Assembly: GCA_963614875.1 (NCBI GenBank) | Contig: CAVEFC010000001.1 | Location: forward strand, 131,109 to 195,108 | From: CAG-841 sp963614875 | Lineage (GTDB): Bacteria > Bacillota > Clostridia > Oscillospirales > CAG-272 | Length of the DNA stretch: 64,000 nucleotides | Direction: 5' to 3' | Shown here: positions 15,677-24,440 of the stretch, in pieces | Layout of the letters: each line of letters opens with the position of its first letter | Position numbering within the stretch: the first letter of the stretch is position 1 | The notes under the pieces: model-generated | The model's input: only the letters and a program-made list of their open reading frames with translations | The model's database searches: none | Told to the model about the DNA's origin: nothing | Translations under genes and position numbers: made by a program

Positions 15677-17131
15677 ATGAACTACAAAGTAATAGGTAAG
15701 ATAATTTCTCAGATACTTGCCATAGAAGCCGCGCTTATGCTGCCTGCGGTAATCATAAGCGTGTGCGACGGAGAAACAAACGCGGCGAAGGCTTTTCTTC
15801 TGACAATGGGCATAACGTTTGTTTTCAGCGGAATATTTGCGCTTTTGTCACGCAATGCGAAAAAGGGCTTTTATGCAAGAGAGGGCCTTGTCTGCGTCGG
15901 ACTCGGCTGGATATTTTTAAGTCTTTTCGGTTGTCTGCCGTTTGTCATTTCCGGAGAAATACCTCATTTTGTCGACGCGCTTTTTGAAATAGTTTCCGGC
16001 TTTACGACAACAGGCTCATCAATTCTCGAAAACGTCGAGCTGCTTACAAGAGGTATGCTTTACTGGAGAAGCTTCAGCCATTGGCTCGGCGGAATGGGCG
16101 TGCTTGTATTCATTCTCGCCGTGCTTCCCAAAAGCAAGGACAGCGGCGGATTTTCGCTTCATCTGCTGAAAGCCGAAAGCCCGGGGCCCGACGTCGGAAA
16201 GCTTATGCCAAAGCTCGGTCAGACGGCGCTCACGCTTTATTCCATATACATAGGTCTGACCATTATAAATTTCGTTGCGCTCATAATCGCAAAAATGCCT
16301 TGGTTTGACGCGCTCTGCACGACGTTCGGAACGGCAGGCACGGGCGGCTTCGGAATAAAGGTTGACAGTATGGCAGGCTATTCGCCCGCGATACAGATAA
16401 TTACCACTGTATTTATGCTGCTTTTCGGCGTAAATTTCAACTGCTATTACTGGCTTTTGCTCCGCAATTTCAGAAGCGTTTTCAAAAACGAAGAGCTAAG
16501 GCTCTATCTCGGATCGTTTGTCGCGGCGACGGCTCTCATCACGATAAACACTCTGAAAATGTTCTCCTCCGTCGGAGAAGGACTTCGCCACGCGGCTTTT
16601 CAGGTGTCGAGCATAATGACAACCACCGGCTTTGCAACGACAGACTTCAATAATTGGCCGGCATTTTCAAAGGCTGTAATTCTTCTGCTTATGATAATGG
16701 GCGCCTGCGCCGGAAGCACCGGCGGCGGCTTCAAATGCGCGCGCGTGCTTATAATTTTCAAAAATCTGAAAAGAAACATAAAGAAAATGCTTCATCCTCA
16801 GAGCGTGCAGATTATCCGCGCGGACGGAGAGCCCCTGCGCGAAAGCGTTGTCGAAGGCACAAACGTTTATCTTATCGCTTATTCTTTTATCGCCGTGGCA
16901 AGCTTTCTTATAGTTTCAATCGACGGTTTTTCCGTCGAAACAAACCTTTCGGCTGTCCTTTCGTGCTTCAACAATATAGGTCCTGGACTTGACGTCGTCG
17001 GTCCTATGGGGAATTTCTCCGGCTACGGAATTTTTTCAAAGCTTGTGCTGACGCTCGATATGCTTGCCGGCAGACTTGAAATATTCCCCATTCTCGTGCT
17101 TTTCTCGGGCAGAACGTGGAAAGCTCACTGA
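15677..17131 (+). CDS. trkH: Trk potassium channel subunit TrkH
   Basis: A 484-residue membrane protein with the four pore loops of the SKT superfamily: SGFTTTGSSIL, FGTAGTGGFGIK, SSIMTTTGFATTD and CFNNIGPGLDVVG. The glycine of each filter is present. The C-terminus ends GRLEIFPILVLFSGRTWK, standard for TrkH. It imports potassium together with TrkA. It has a GGCGGGAT-type binding site and is coupled closely to trkA. Confidence 0.95.
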   Translation: MNYKVIGKIISQILAIEAALMLPAVIISVCDGETNAAKAFLLTMGITFVFSGIFALLSRNAKKGFYAREGLVCVGLGWIFLSLFGCLPFVISGEIPHFVDALFEIVSGFTTTGSSILENVELLTRGMLYWRSFSHWLGGMGVLVFILAVLPKSKDSGGFSLHLLKAESPGPDVGKLMPKLGQTALTLYSIYIGLTIINFVALIIAKMPWFDALCTTFGTAGTGGFGIKVDSMAGYSPAIQIITTVFMLLFGVNFNCYYWLLLRNFRSVFKNEELRLYLGSFVAATALITINTLKMFSSVGEGLRHAAFQVSSIMTTTGFATTDFNNWPAFSKAVILLLMIMGACAGSTGGGFKCARVLIIFKNLKRNIKKMLHPQSVQIIRADGEPLRESVVEGTNVYLIAYSFIAVASFLIVSIDGFSVETNLSAVLSCFNNIGPGLDVVGPMGNFSGYGIFSKLVLTLDMLAGRLEIFPILVLFSGRTWKAH

Positions 17132-17155
17132 TCTGAAAAGGAAGGTACTGCGGTT

Positions 17156-18100
17156 TTGATTTTTTATATAATCGCCGGAATATTGCTGTTTATAATCATT
17201 GCTTATGCGGTTTTTATCGCCGCTACGTTTCATATGGCGGTCGGCCGCGCCGATAATTTTCCGGATATTTTTTCCGAAAACAGCGCAAAAGAGCTGCACA
17301 TAAACGAAAAATTTCTTCCCGAAATACGCAGGGGCGCGGAATTTATAAAAAGTCTGCCGTCCGAAGACGTTTTTATCGTAAGCTATGACGGTCTTCGTCT
17401 GTACGGAAGGCTGCTTTGCGCGGAAAACGCGAAAGCCACGGTTATTCTTTTTCACGGGTTCCGTTCGTTTCCCGAATTTGAATTTGCAAACGTGGCTGAA
17501 AAATATCATAATATGGGGTATAATCTTCTGCTTGTCACTCAGCGCGCTCACGGAAAAAGCGAAGGAAAATATATCACCTTCGGACTTAAAGAGCGGTTTG
17601 ACTGCGTAAAATGGGCAGAATACATCGCAGGGCGCTTTCCGTCCCTGCCGATAGTGCTTGAAGGGCTTTCGATGGGCGCGACAACCGTGCTTATGGCAAG
17701 CAATCTTGACCTGCCGAAAAACGTGAAATGCATAATCGCCGACTGCGGCTTTACCTCGCCGAAGGAAATTTTCGATCACGTTGCGAAAAATATGTATCAT
17801 CTTCCGCCCGCGCTTTGCGTGCCGGCATTCGCATATCTTTTCGGAAAGGAAACGGGGCTCAAAGCCGACAGCTTTTCAACCGTTGACGCGCTCGGAAAAA
17901 CCTCTTTGCCCGTGCTTTTCATTCACGGTGAAGCCGATAACTTTGTCCCCTGCGAAATGTCGCGCAGCGGCGCTGAGGCGTGCGCTTCGGAGCATACTAT
18001 CGTAACTGTTCCCGGCGCTTCGCACGGAAGAAGCTACCTTGTAGACCGCGAAAAATGCGACAAAGCCCTCGACACTTTTCTTGATAAATATGTGGGATAA
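17156..18100 (+). CDS. Alpha/beta hydrolase with N-terminal membrane anchor
   Basis: A 314-residue protein. Residues 1-25 are hydrophobic and likely anchor it to the membrane. The hydrolase core shows the oxyanion region FHGFRSFPEF, the nucleophile elbow EGLSMGAT (Ser in GLSMG), an acid in HGEADNFVP and histidine in GASHGRSY. These fit serine esterases/acyl hydrolases of unknown substrate. The start is TTG at 17156 after AAGGAAGG. It follows trkH by 24 bases and could be cotranscribed, but no functional link is clear. Confidence 0.82.
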   Translation: MIFYIIAGILLFIIIAYAVFIAATFHMAVGRADNFPDIFSENSAKELHINEKFLPEIRRGAEFIKSLPSEDVFIVSYDGLRLYGRLLCAENAKATVILFHGFRSFPEFEFANVAEKYHNMGYNLLLVTQRAHGKSEGKYITFGLKERFDCVKWAEYIAGRFPSLPIVLEGLSMGATTVLMASNLDLPKNVKCIIADCGFTSPKEIFDHVAKNMYHLPPALCVPAFAYLFGKETGLKADSFSTVDALGKTSLPVLFIHGEADNFVPCEMSRSGAEACASEHTIVTVPGASHGRSYLVDREKCDKALDTFLDKYVG

Positions 18101-18110
18101 AACAAAAAAA

Positions 18111-18136
18111 CCGCTCGGACGAGCGGTTTTTGTTTT
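18111..18136. terminator. Bidirectional terminator between hydrolase and EF-G-like gene
   Basis: CCGCTCG-GA-CGAGCGG flanked by an A-run before and a T-run after. Confidence 0.8.
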
Positions 18137-18137
18137 T

Positions 18138-20216
18138 TTATTCTTCTGCGTTTGCTTTTGCATCGGCAATTATCTTGTCGGCAACCATCGGAGGAACGTC
18201 CTCATAGCGTTCAAACTTCATTGTATAAGTTCCTCTGCCCTGAGTAATGGCGCGGAGCTGAATTGCAAAGTCTGACATTTCGGCTATCGGAGCTTCGGCT
18301 TCAAGCATCTGCTCACCTTTTCTTTCGGTGGGAGTCATTCCGAGAACTCTGCCGCGACGCTTTGTAAATGCGGACATTATATCGCCGAGCATTTCGGAGG
18401 GAGCATAAACCTTTACGTTTGCAACAGGCTCAAGAAGAACGGGGTTGGCTTTCATAAGGCCTTCCTTGTATGCAAGAGAGGCTGCTATCTTGAACGCCAT
18501 TTCCGAAGAGTCAACGGGGTGATATGAACCGTCGTAAAGGTCGGCTTTCAGGTAAACAACGGGGTAGCCTGCAAGAACGCCCTTCTGCATCGATTCGAGA
18601 AGTCCTTTTTCGACTGCGGGGTTGAAGTTCTTCGGTACGGTGCCGCCGACAACGGATACTTCAAAGGTAAGACCTTCCGTTTCGCCGGGAGAGAAGCGTA
18701 TATGAACGTCGCCGTACTGACCGTGACCGCCGGACTGCTTCTTGTGCTTGCCCTGAACGTCGCTGCGACCTCTGATCGTTTCTCTGTAAGCAACTCTCGG
18801 CTGTTCGAGATCAACCGATACACCGAAGCGCGATTTGAGCTTTGAAACGATTACGTCTATGTGTATATCGCCCTGTCCCGAAACGAGCATCTGCTTTGTT
18901 TCGGCATTGTTTTCATATTTGATTGAGGGATCTTCTTCTATAAGTCTTGCTATACCCTGCGCGATCTTGTCCTCTTCGCCCTTGCCCTTGGATACTATCG
19001 CTCTCTGATAGAAGGATTCGGGATATACTATCTTCTTGTAGGGCTTTGCGTTGGGCTCGGCGGAAAGCGTATCGTTTGTGTTGGTGTTTGCAAGCTTTGC
19101 GGTAACGCCTATATCGCCGCAGCAAAGCGTATCGACCTCTGTCTGCTTCTTTCCGCAGATTGTATAAATGTGCGCGAATTTTTCCGTCTGATCGGTTCTG
19201 AGGTTTTTAAGCTCGGTGCCGCTCTTGAGCTCACCGCTCATAACCTTGAAGAACGACATTTTTCCCACGAACGGATCGGCAATCGTCTTGAATACGAATA
19301 TCGAAGGCTCGCCCGTTTCGGACATTGTCTTTTCGTGCTCCGTGCCGTCGTCATCGACAACGATTTCACCCTTGTGGAAGAGCGGATTCGGGAACGTGCC
19401 GACGATGAAATCCATAAGAGATTCTATTCCGCAGAGGTTTGTTGCGGAGCCGCAGAATACGGGCGCTATCGTGCCTGTACGAACGCCTTCGTGAACGGCT
19501 TTCATTGCTTCCTCTCTTGAAATTTCCTCTCCGCCGAAGTATTTTTCCATAAGATCGTCGCTTGTTTCCGCAATGGACTCCATAAGCATCGTATGGAATT
19601 TTTCAATTCTTTCGTTGTTTTCCTCGGGAATTTCGATTTCCTTGCCAGCGTTGCCCTTTCCGAAGCCGAACGCCTTCATATCTATAAGGTCAAGCAGACC
19701 TACGATGCTGTCGCCCTTGAGAACGGGAATGACAACGGGACATACGCTGTTTCCGAACATTTCGTGAAGCTCTTTGAAAACGTGACCGAAGCGCGCTTCG
19801 GGATCGTCGCACTTGTTGATGAAGAACGCTCTCGGAACGTGACGGTCGGTTACGTTTCTCCACGCAATTTCCGTGCCGACTTCAACGCCGGCTTTTGCGT
19901 TTACAACTATAAGAGCCGCGCCCGTAACACGAAGCGCCTGAACGACCTCGCCGGAAAAATCAAGATATCCGGGAGTGTCGATTATGTTTATTTTCGTGCC
20001 TTTATAATTTACCGGAGCAATCGATGCCGAAAGAGAGAAGCCGCGCTTGATCTCTTCGGGATCGTAATCGCAGACGGTGTTGCCGTCAGTAGGATTGCCC
20101 AGACGGTCTGTTCCTTTCGTAAGATAAAGCATTGCCTCCGCAAGCGAAGTTTTACCGTCGGCGCTGTGACCGAGAAGGCATACGTTGCGAATGTCTTTTG
20201 TAAGTACTTTTCCCAT
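18138..20216 (-). CDS. Elongation factor G paralogue (EF-G2/FusA2-type)
   Basis: A 692-residue translational GTPase of EF-G length. G1 is GHSADGKTS (16-24), the switch I region reads KRGFSLSAS instead of the usual RGITI, G3 is DTPGYLDF (80-87) and G4 is NKCD (134-137). The usual catalytic histidine after DTPG is tyrosine (Y84), as in the EF-G-2/FusA2 subfamily (for example Thermus EF-G-2), which are not the main translocase. Domains II to V follow, with SGQGDIHIDVIVSKLKSRFGV and GGHGQYGDVHIRF in place. It stands alone, so it is probably not the housekeeping fusA, which normally sits with rpsL/rpsG/tuf. Confidence 0.88.
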   Translation of the reverse strand: MGKVLTKDIRNVCLLGHSADGKTSLAEAMLYLTKGTDRLGNPTDGNTVCDYDPEEIKRGFSLSASIAPVNYKGTKINIIDTPGYLDFSGEVVQALRVTGAALIVVNAKAGVEVGTEIAWRNVTDRHVPRAFFINKCDDPEARFGHVFKELHEMFGNSVCPVVIPVLKGDSIVGLLDLIDMKAFGFGKGNAGKEIEIPEENNERIEKFHTMLMESIAETSDDLMEKYFGGEEISREEAMKAVHEGVRTGTIAPVFCGSATNLCGIESLMDFIVGTFPNPLFHKGEIVVDDDGTEHEKTMSETGEPSIFVFKTIADPFVGKMSFFKVMSGELKSGTELKNLRTDQTEKFAHIYTICGKKQTEVDTLCCGDIGVTAKLANTNTNDTLSAEPNAKPYKKIVYPESFYQRAIVSKGKGEEDKIAQGIARLIEEDPSIKYENNAETKQMLVSGQGDIHIDVIVSKLKSRFGVSVDLEQPRVAYRETIRGRSDVQGKHKKQSGGHGQYGDVHIRFSPGETEGLTFEVSVVGGTVPKNFNPAVEKGLLESMQKGVLAGYPVVYLKADLYDGSYHPVDSSEMAFKIAASLAYKEGLMKANPVLLEPVANVKVYAPSEMLGDIMSAFTKRRGRVLGMTPTERKGEQMLEAEAPIAEMSDFAIQLRAITQGRGTYTMKFERYEDVPPMVADKIIADAKANAEE

Positions 20217-20293
20217 ATATCTACTCCTTGAATAATATTGTTTAGTTCGCTTTTCCGTCTTTTTGAACAGAATTACAAAAATTCAACATATAT

Positions 20294-20322
20294 ATTATAT
20301 AACTTTTGTTAGAAATTATCAA
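20294..20322 (-). promoter_or_regulatory. Promoter of EF-G-like gene
   Basis: On the minus strand TTGATA (20317-20322), 17 bases, TATAAT (20294-20299). The gene start at 20216 has AAGGAG eight bases upstream, giving a leader of about 70 bases. Confidence 0.7.
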
Positions 20323-20510
20323 GATAAATTTGATTTTTTAACATTCGGCATATTGGCAGAAAAAGATATTTTATATTTGTGAAATATTTACATAATCCCG
20401 CCCTTTTCCGCGATTTTCAAAGCAAAAACCCGTATTTATGTCTCTGCGTGCGCTTTTGCGGTATAATATCGCGCACAGAAGAAATAATACCTTTGTTTAC
20501 ATTCTTTCTA

Positions 20511-20539
20511 TTGACAAAGAAGAAACCGGAAGCTATAAT
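20511..20539 (+). promoter_or_regulatory. Consensus sigma-A promoter of DUF1858 gene
   Basis: TTGACA (20511-20516), 17 bases, TATAAT (20534-20539): both hexamers perfect. The gene starts 36 bases after the -10. Confidence 0.8.
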
Positions 20540-20574
20540 ATGATTGCAAAAATATTTACGGAGGTAAAGCTGTA

Positions 20575-20778
20575 ATGGAGATCACAAAGCAATCGGTAAT
20601 AGGCGATGTTCTTGACTTCGCTCCCGAAACGGCTGAATTCTTTTTTGAAATCGGTATGCACTGTCTCGGATGCCCCATGTCGAGAGGCGAAACAATAGAG
20701 CAGGCGTGCGCCGTTCACGGCACTGACGCGGACGAGCTTGTCAAAAAGCTCAAAGCGGCTGTTGCGGACAAAAAATAA
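20575..20778 (+). CDS. DUF1858 domain protein
   Basis: A 67-residue protein that is all one DUF1858 domain: VIGDVLDFAPETAEFFFEIGMHCLGCPMSRGETIEQACAVHGTDADELVKKL. The CLGC pair (residues 29-32) is the expected CxxC. In other proteins the domain is fused to redox enzymes and called hybrid-cluster-protein-associated; a thiol or iron-sulfur role is inferred. It has a perfect promoter and an upstream GGAGG, so it should be highly expressed, and ends in a terminator. Confidence 0.88.
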   Translation: MEITKQSVIGDVLDFAPETAEFFFEIGMHCLGCPMSRGETIEQACAVHGTDADELVKKLKAAVADKK

Positions 20779-20796
20779 TTTTCAAAAGCAGAAGGC

Positions 20797-20835
20797 TTCC
20801 CCCGATTCCGCAAGGTTACCGGGGGAAAACTTTTA
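20797..20835 (+). terminator. Terminator or attenuator between DUF1858 gene and trmK
   Basis: TTCCCCCG (20797-20804) pairs with CGGGGGAA (20820-20827), followed by a weak T-run (CTTTTAA). Read-through into trmK, eleven bases on, is likely since no other promoter was seen. Confidence 0.6.
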
Positions 20836-20845
20836 AGGGAGCGTT

Positions 20846-21535
20846 ATGACAAATTTTCAAAAGCCCGATCCGCGCCTTTTTGCAGCGGCGAAGCTTGTGC
20901 GCGGCGACTTTATAATAGACGTCGGGACAGACCACGCGATTCTTCCCGTGTATCTGTGCCTTTCGGGAAAAATATCACGGGCGATAGCCTCGGACATAAA
21001 CCGCGGTCCGCTTGAGCGCGCAAAAAAGAATATTGAAAGAAACGGTCTTTCGGATAAGATAGAAGCCGTGCTTACCGCCGGTCTTTGCGGACTTGACGAC
21101 CGCTCTCCCACCGATATAGTTATCGCCGGAATGGGCGGAATAATGATAAAGGATATAATTTCCACGTCCGCGCTTGCAAAAAAAGCGCACCTTGTTCTTC
21201 AGCCGATGACTCACGCCCATATTCTGCGCGGATATCTCACGGAAAACGGCTTTGACATCTGCGAGGAGCGTCTTGCCCGTGCTGACGGCAGAGTTTACGT
21301 TATAATATCGGCGCAGTATACGGGAAAGGGCTGCGATTATTCCGAAGCGGAGCTTTATTCGGGACGCTTTACGGATGAATACAAAAGCAAAAACTCCGCG
21401 CTTTGCTCGGAGCATTACGAAAAACTGCTTTCTACGCTCAAAAAGAAAACCGAGCTCGGCGGCGACGAAAAAGCCGCAGTGCTTTACGCAAAAATAAACG
21501 AAATGAAAAAGGAGCTGCCATTATGTCAACAGTAA
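20846..21535 (+). CDS. trmK: tRNA (adenine-22-N1)-methyltransferase TrmK
   Basis: A 229-residue Rossmann methyltransferase that makes m1A22 in tRNA with S-adenosylmethionine. Motif I is FIIDVGTDHAILPVYL (about residues 25-40), then AIASDINRGPLERAKKNI and DIVIAGMGGIMIKDII; the VGTDHA and GMGG motifs are the TrmK signature. AAGGGAGCG precedes the ATG. It overlaps the next gene by 13 bases, the conserved trmK-Nif3 pairing of Firmicutes. Confidence 0.93.
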   Translation: MTNFQKPDPRLFAAAKLVRGDFIIDVGTDHAILPVYLCLSGKISRAIASDINRGPLERAKKNIERNGLSDKIEAVLTAGLCGLDDRSPTDIVIAGMGGIMIKDIISTSALAKKAHLVLQPMTHAHILRGYLTENGFDICEERLARADGRVYVIISAQYTGKGCDYSEAELYSGRFTDEYKSKNSALCSEHYEKLLSTLKKKTELGGDEKAAVLYAKINEMKKELPLCQQ

Positions 21536-22296
21536 AGGATATTTATTCATACCTTGACGGACTTTATCCCCGCTCGCTTTCGTGCGAATGGGACAACGAC
21601 GGACTTATGGTCTGTCCCGATTCAGAAAAGGAAGTAAAAAAGGTGCTGCTTGCGCTCGACGTCACGCAAAGGGTGGCAGACGAAGCGATAAGCGGCGGCT
21701 TTGACCTTATAATATCGCACCATCCTCTTATTTTCCGTCCGCTCCGTCAGCTTTCGGAGGAATATGCCGGAGCGCTTATCCCTATGAAGCTGTTTTCCGC
21801 GGGAATTTCCGTGATCAGCCTTCATACGCGCTTTGACGCCGGCGAAGGCGGAATAAACGATACTCTCGCCGCGCTTCTCGGTCTTGACGTTATCTCCGCT
21901 TTCGGTTCGGAGGGCGAAAAATGCGGCAGACTTTGCATAGCCTCAGAAACAACGGCGCACGGACTATGCGAAAAAATAAAGGAAACGCTCGGCGCGCCGT
22001 GCGTGCTTTGCGGAAATCCCGAAAAGGAAATCCGCACGGCAGCGCTTCTCGGCGGCGACGGAAAAAGCTTTATAAGCGAAGCGATAAAGGTCGGCGCCGA
22101 CGCCTTTGTGACGGGAGCGTCGGGCTATAATGCCGCGCTCGAAGCCGCAGACAGAGGTCTTGCCGTTATCGACGCGGGACACTATCACACGGAATTTCTT
22201 CCGCTCGTGACGAAAATGAAATCGCTTTTTTCGTCCGCCTTTGCGGATGTTTCCGTCACGGTATCGGGCGCGGGCTGTGAAATTTCGTGCTTTTAA
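21523..22296 (+). CDS. Nif3-like dinuclear metal-centre hydrolase
   Basis: A 257-residue protein of the NIF3/YqfO family. The metal-ligand motifs are present: SHHPLIFRPL near residue 66, HTRFDAGEGGINDTLA near 104, and AGHYHTEF near 223, giving a di-metal site. Members may act as GTP cyclohydrolase-like or phosphatase enzymes, but the in vivo role is not settled. AAAAAGGAG lies eight bases before the ATG at 21523. It is cotranscribed with trmK. Confidence 0.88.
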   Translation: MSTVKDIYSYLDGLYPRSLSCEWDNDGLMVCPDSEKEVKKVLLALDVTQRVADEAISGGFDLIISHHPLIFRPLRQLSEEYAGALIPMKLFSAGISVISLHTRFDAGEGGINDTLAALLGLDVISAFGSEGEKCGRLCIASETTAHGLCEKIKETLGAPCVLCGNPEKEIRTAALLGGDGKSFISEAIKVGADAFVTGASGYNAALEAADRGLAVIDAGHYHTEFLPLVTKMKSLFSSAFADVSVTVSGAGCEISCF

Positions 22297-22338
22297 GCCC
22301 TGAATTGTTACAGTTGTGTTTCAGGCGGAAAATGTGTA

Positions 22339-22367
22339 TTGACAAACCGTAAATATAATATTACAAT
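22339..22367 (+). promoter_or_regulatory. Promoter of leader peptide and ABC exporter operon
   Basis: TTGACA (22339-22344), 17 bases, TACAAT (22362-22367). A small TACGG/CCGTA hairpin (about 22373-22388) follows in the leader. Confidence 0.7.
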
Positions 22368-22415
22368 AATAAATACGGTTTTTGCCGTAATATCGGAAAA
22401 AAGGGAGGTGCCACA

Positions 22416-22487
22416 ATGGACAAAGCAAGTGCAAAATCAAAGTTTTTATCGCAGGGTATGATAGGCGCCTTCGGAACGGATTTCTGA
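22416..22487 (+). CDS. 23-residue leader peptide upstream of ABC exporter
   Basis: ATG at 22416 opens a 23-codon frame ending TGA 22485-22487. The ribosome binding site GGGAGGTG, five bases upstream, is among the strongest in the window. The peptide starts MDKASAKSKFLSQ and ends GAFGTDF; it is not a typical signal or bacteriocin precursor (no cleavage GG, no cysteines). It is followed at once by two hairpins, the second an intrinsic terminator, and then by the exporter genes. This matches ribosome-mediated attenuation as known for bmrB upstream of bmrCD in Bacillus: a drug-stalled ribosome would prevent terminator folding. Confidence 0.65.
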   Translation: MDKASAKSKFLSQGMIGAFGTDF

Positions 22488-22488
22488 A

Positions 22489-22538
22489 AGCACATATCTT
22501 TACGTGCTATCGGCGCAGCCCTACGGCTGCGCCTTTTT
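22489..22538 (+). terminator. Attenuator: anti-hairpin and intrinsic terminator before ABC exporter
   Basis: AGCAC/GTGCT (22489-22509) is followed by GGCGCAGCC (22512-22520), loop CTAC, GGCTGCGCC (22525-22533) and five T. The nine-pair GC stem is strong. The GGCGCC in codons 17-18 of the leader peptide could pair with the GGCGC of the terminator arm as an alternative fold; this pairing is short and uncertain. Confidence 0.7.
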
Positions 22539-22586
22539 CATACGCGCACGAAAGTGCAAAAAAATTTTCATCACAGGTAATTTTTT

Positions 22587-24440
22587 ATGGATTCAAACAA
22601 AACAAAAAAACAGACAAAGGCGGAAATCCGCGCGCAAAAGCGTGCGCGCCTGAAAATGACCGCAGGCTTTATGCACGGCTCGGTCGGATTCTTTATAATA
22701 AGCATTGTTTCCGCGCTTATAGTCGCGCTGATCGATACCATAAGCCCGAAAATAATAAGCGTAACGGTTGACAGCGTGCTCGATACGAAAGCTCCCGAGC
22801 TTCCGCAGTTTATAATATCCGCTGTCGATTCGCTCGGCGGCTTCGGATTTTTCCGCACGCACCTTTATTATATCGCGCTGCTTATAGTTGCGCTGGCGGT
22901 GATCACGGCGATATTTCAGTACTGCAACAGAGTGTTCAACTCCAAGGGTGCCGAAACGCTTGTAAAAAATATGCGTGACAGCATTTTCTCGCACATAGAG
23001 CGTCTGCCGTTTTCGTGGCATATGAAAAATCAGACGGGCGACATTATACAGCGCTGTACCTCTGACGTCGATACGATAAAGCGATTCCTTTCCGATCAGC
23101 TCACTTCGCTTTTCAGAATAGTTATAATGCTTGTGCTTTCGCTTTACTATATGTTTTCGATGAACGTAAAGCTTGCGATAATCGCCTCGGCTTTTATGCC
23201 GGTAATAATCGCGTATTCGGCGCTTTTCCACGGAAAAATAGGCAAAAGCTTTGAGCTTTGCGACGAAAACGAAGGAACTCTTTCCGCAATCGCTCAGGAA
23301 AATCTTACGGGCGTGCGCGTGGTGCGCGCCTTCGGCAGAGAAAGCTACGAGCGCGAACGCTTTGACCGTCAGAACGAAAAATATACGTCACTCTGGGTAA
23401 AGCTTCACAGAACGTTTTCGGTTTTCTGGTCCTCGTCGGATCTGCTTTCCGGAATTCAGGTGATGTGCATAGTTATAGTGGGCGCGGTTATGTGCGTAAA
23501 CGACGACGGACTTACGGCGGGTAAGTACATAGCGTTCATATCGTACAATTCAATGCTTATGTGGCCGATACGTCAGCTCGGAAGAATGATATCGGAAATG
23601 AGCAAAACCGGCGTTTCGCTCGGAAGAATATATCAGATAATGTCCGCAGAAGAGGAACACGACAAGCCCGACGCCGTAACTCCCGATATGCACGGCGATA
23701 TCCGTTTTGAAAACGTAAGCTTTGCGTATGATGGCTGTCCCGAAATACTTTCCGGCATCGATTTTGAAGTGAAAGCCGGAACGACTCTCGGAATTCTCGG
23801 CGGAACGGGATCGGGAAAGTCAACGCTTATGTATCTGCTTGACCGTCTGTACGATATTCCCGAAAACTGCGGCAGAATAACGATAGGCGGCGTTGACATC
23901 GCCGATATGAAAGCCGGCTGGGTAAGAGAAAACGTGGGAATAGTGCTTCAGGAGCCGTTCCTTTTCTCGCGCTCGATAGCCGATAACGTCGGCATAACGC
24001 AGAAAAGCACAAGCCTTCCCGAAATCCGCGACGCAGCAAGAGTCGCCTGCCTTGACGACACGGTAATGTCGTTTTCAAAGGGCTACGATACCTTTGTCGG
24101 CGAAAGAGGCGTGACGCTTTCCGGCGGTCAGAAGCAGAGAGCGGCGATCGCCCGTCTTGTAGTTCAGAAAACGCCGATAATGGTCTTTGACGATTCGCTT
24201 TCGGCTGTGGATACGGAAACCGACAGCAAAATACGCCGCGCGCTTTCCGAAAATCTCGGAAAATCCACCGTGATTCTGATATCGCACAGAATAACGACGC
24301 TTATGCACGCGGAAAAAATTATAGTTCTCGATCACGGCAGGGTGGTTGAAAACGGCACACATTCCGAGCTTGTAGCCCGCGACGGACTTTACAAGCGTAT
24401 ATACGACATACAGACGAAGGGAGCGGAGGAAGCGGTATGA
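22587..24440 (+). CDS. ABC exporter half-transporter, degenerate-site subunit (BmrC-like)
   Basis: A 617-residue membrane-ATPase protein: six transmembrane helices over residues 25-340 and a nucleotide-binding domain. Walker A is GGTGSGKST (405-413), the signature LSGGQKQR is canonical, and Walker B reads IMVFDDSLSAVD, with Asp536 where a catalytic Glu is expected; the H-loop SHR is kept. With its partner (LSTGE signature) this gives one inactive and one active ATP site, as in BmrCD and TM287/288. It probably exports drugs or lipophilic compounds. Its own binding site is weak (CAGGTAA), and expression should depend on the upstream attenuator. Confidence 0.88.
   Translation: MDSNKTKKQTKAEIRAQKRARLKMTAGFMHGSVGFFIISIVSALIVALIDTISPKIISVTVDSVLDTKAPELPQFIISAVDSLGGFGFFRTHLYYIALLIVALAVITAIFQYCNRVFNSKGAETLVKNMRDSIFSHIERLPFSWHMKNQTGDIIQRCTSDVDTIKRFLSDQLTSLFRIVIMLVLSLYYMFSMNVKLAIIASAFMPVIIAYSALFHGKIGKSFELCDENEGTLSAIAQENLTGVRVVRAFGRESYERERFDRQNEKYTSLWVKLHRTFSVFWSSSDLLSGIQVMCIVIVGAVMCVNDDGLTAGKYIAFISYNSMLMWPIRQLGRMISEMSKTGVSLGRIYQIMSAEEEHDKPDAVTPDMHGDIRFENVSFAYDGCPEILSGIDFEVKAGTTLGILGGTGSGKSTLMYLLDRLYDIPENCGRITIGGVDIADMKAGWVRENVGIVLQEPFLFSRSIADNVGITQKSTSLPEIRDAARVACLDDTVMSFSKGYDTFVGERGVTLSGGQKQRAAIARLVVQKTPIMVFDDSLSAVDTETDSKIRRALSENLGKSTVILISHRITTLMHAEKIIVLDHGRVVENGTHSELVARDGLYKRIYDIQTKGAEEAV

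Larger units (their letters stand above)
20217..20574. other. Gene-free 358-base divergent promoter region
   Basis: The stretch between the EF-G-like gene and the DUF1858 gene is AT-rich. Besides the two promoters listed separately it holds GTGCGC/GCGCAC (20448-20453 with 20471-20476), an inverted repeat enclosing a third TATAAT (20462-20467) without a clear -35. No gene or RNA was recognised. Confidence 0.5.

Noticed and set aside
22416..22487. Bacteriocin precursor exported by the ABC pair
   Set aside because: No double-glycine cleavage site, no cysteines or maturation genes; the exporter lacks a peptidase domain, and the terminator directly after the frame fits attenuation better.
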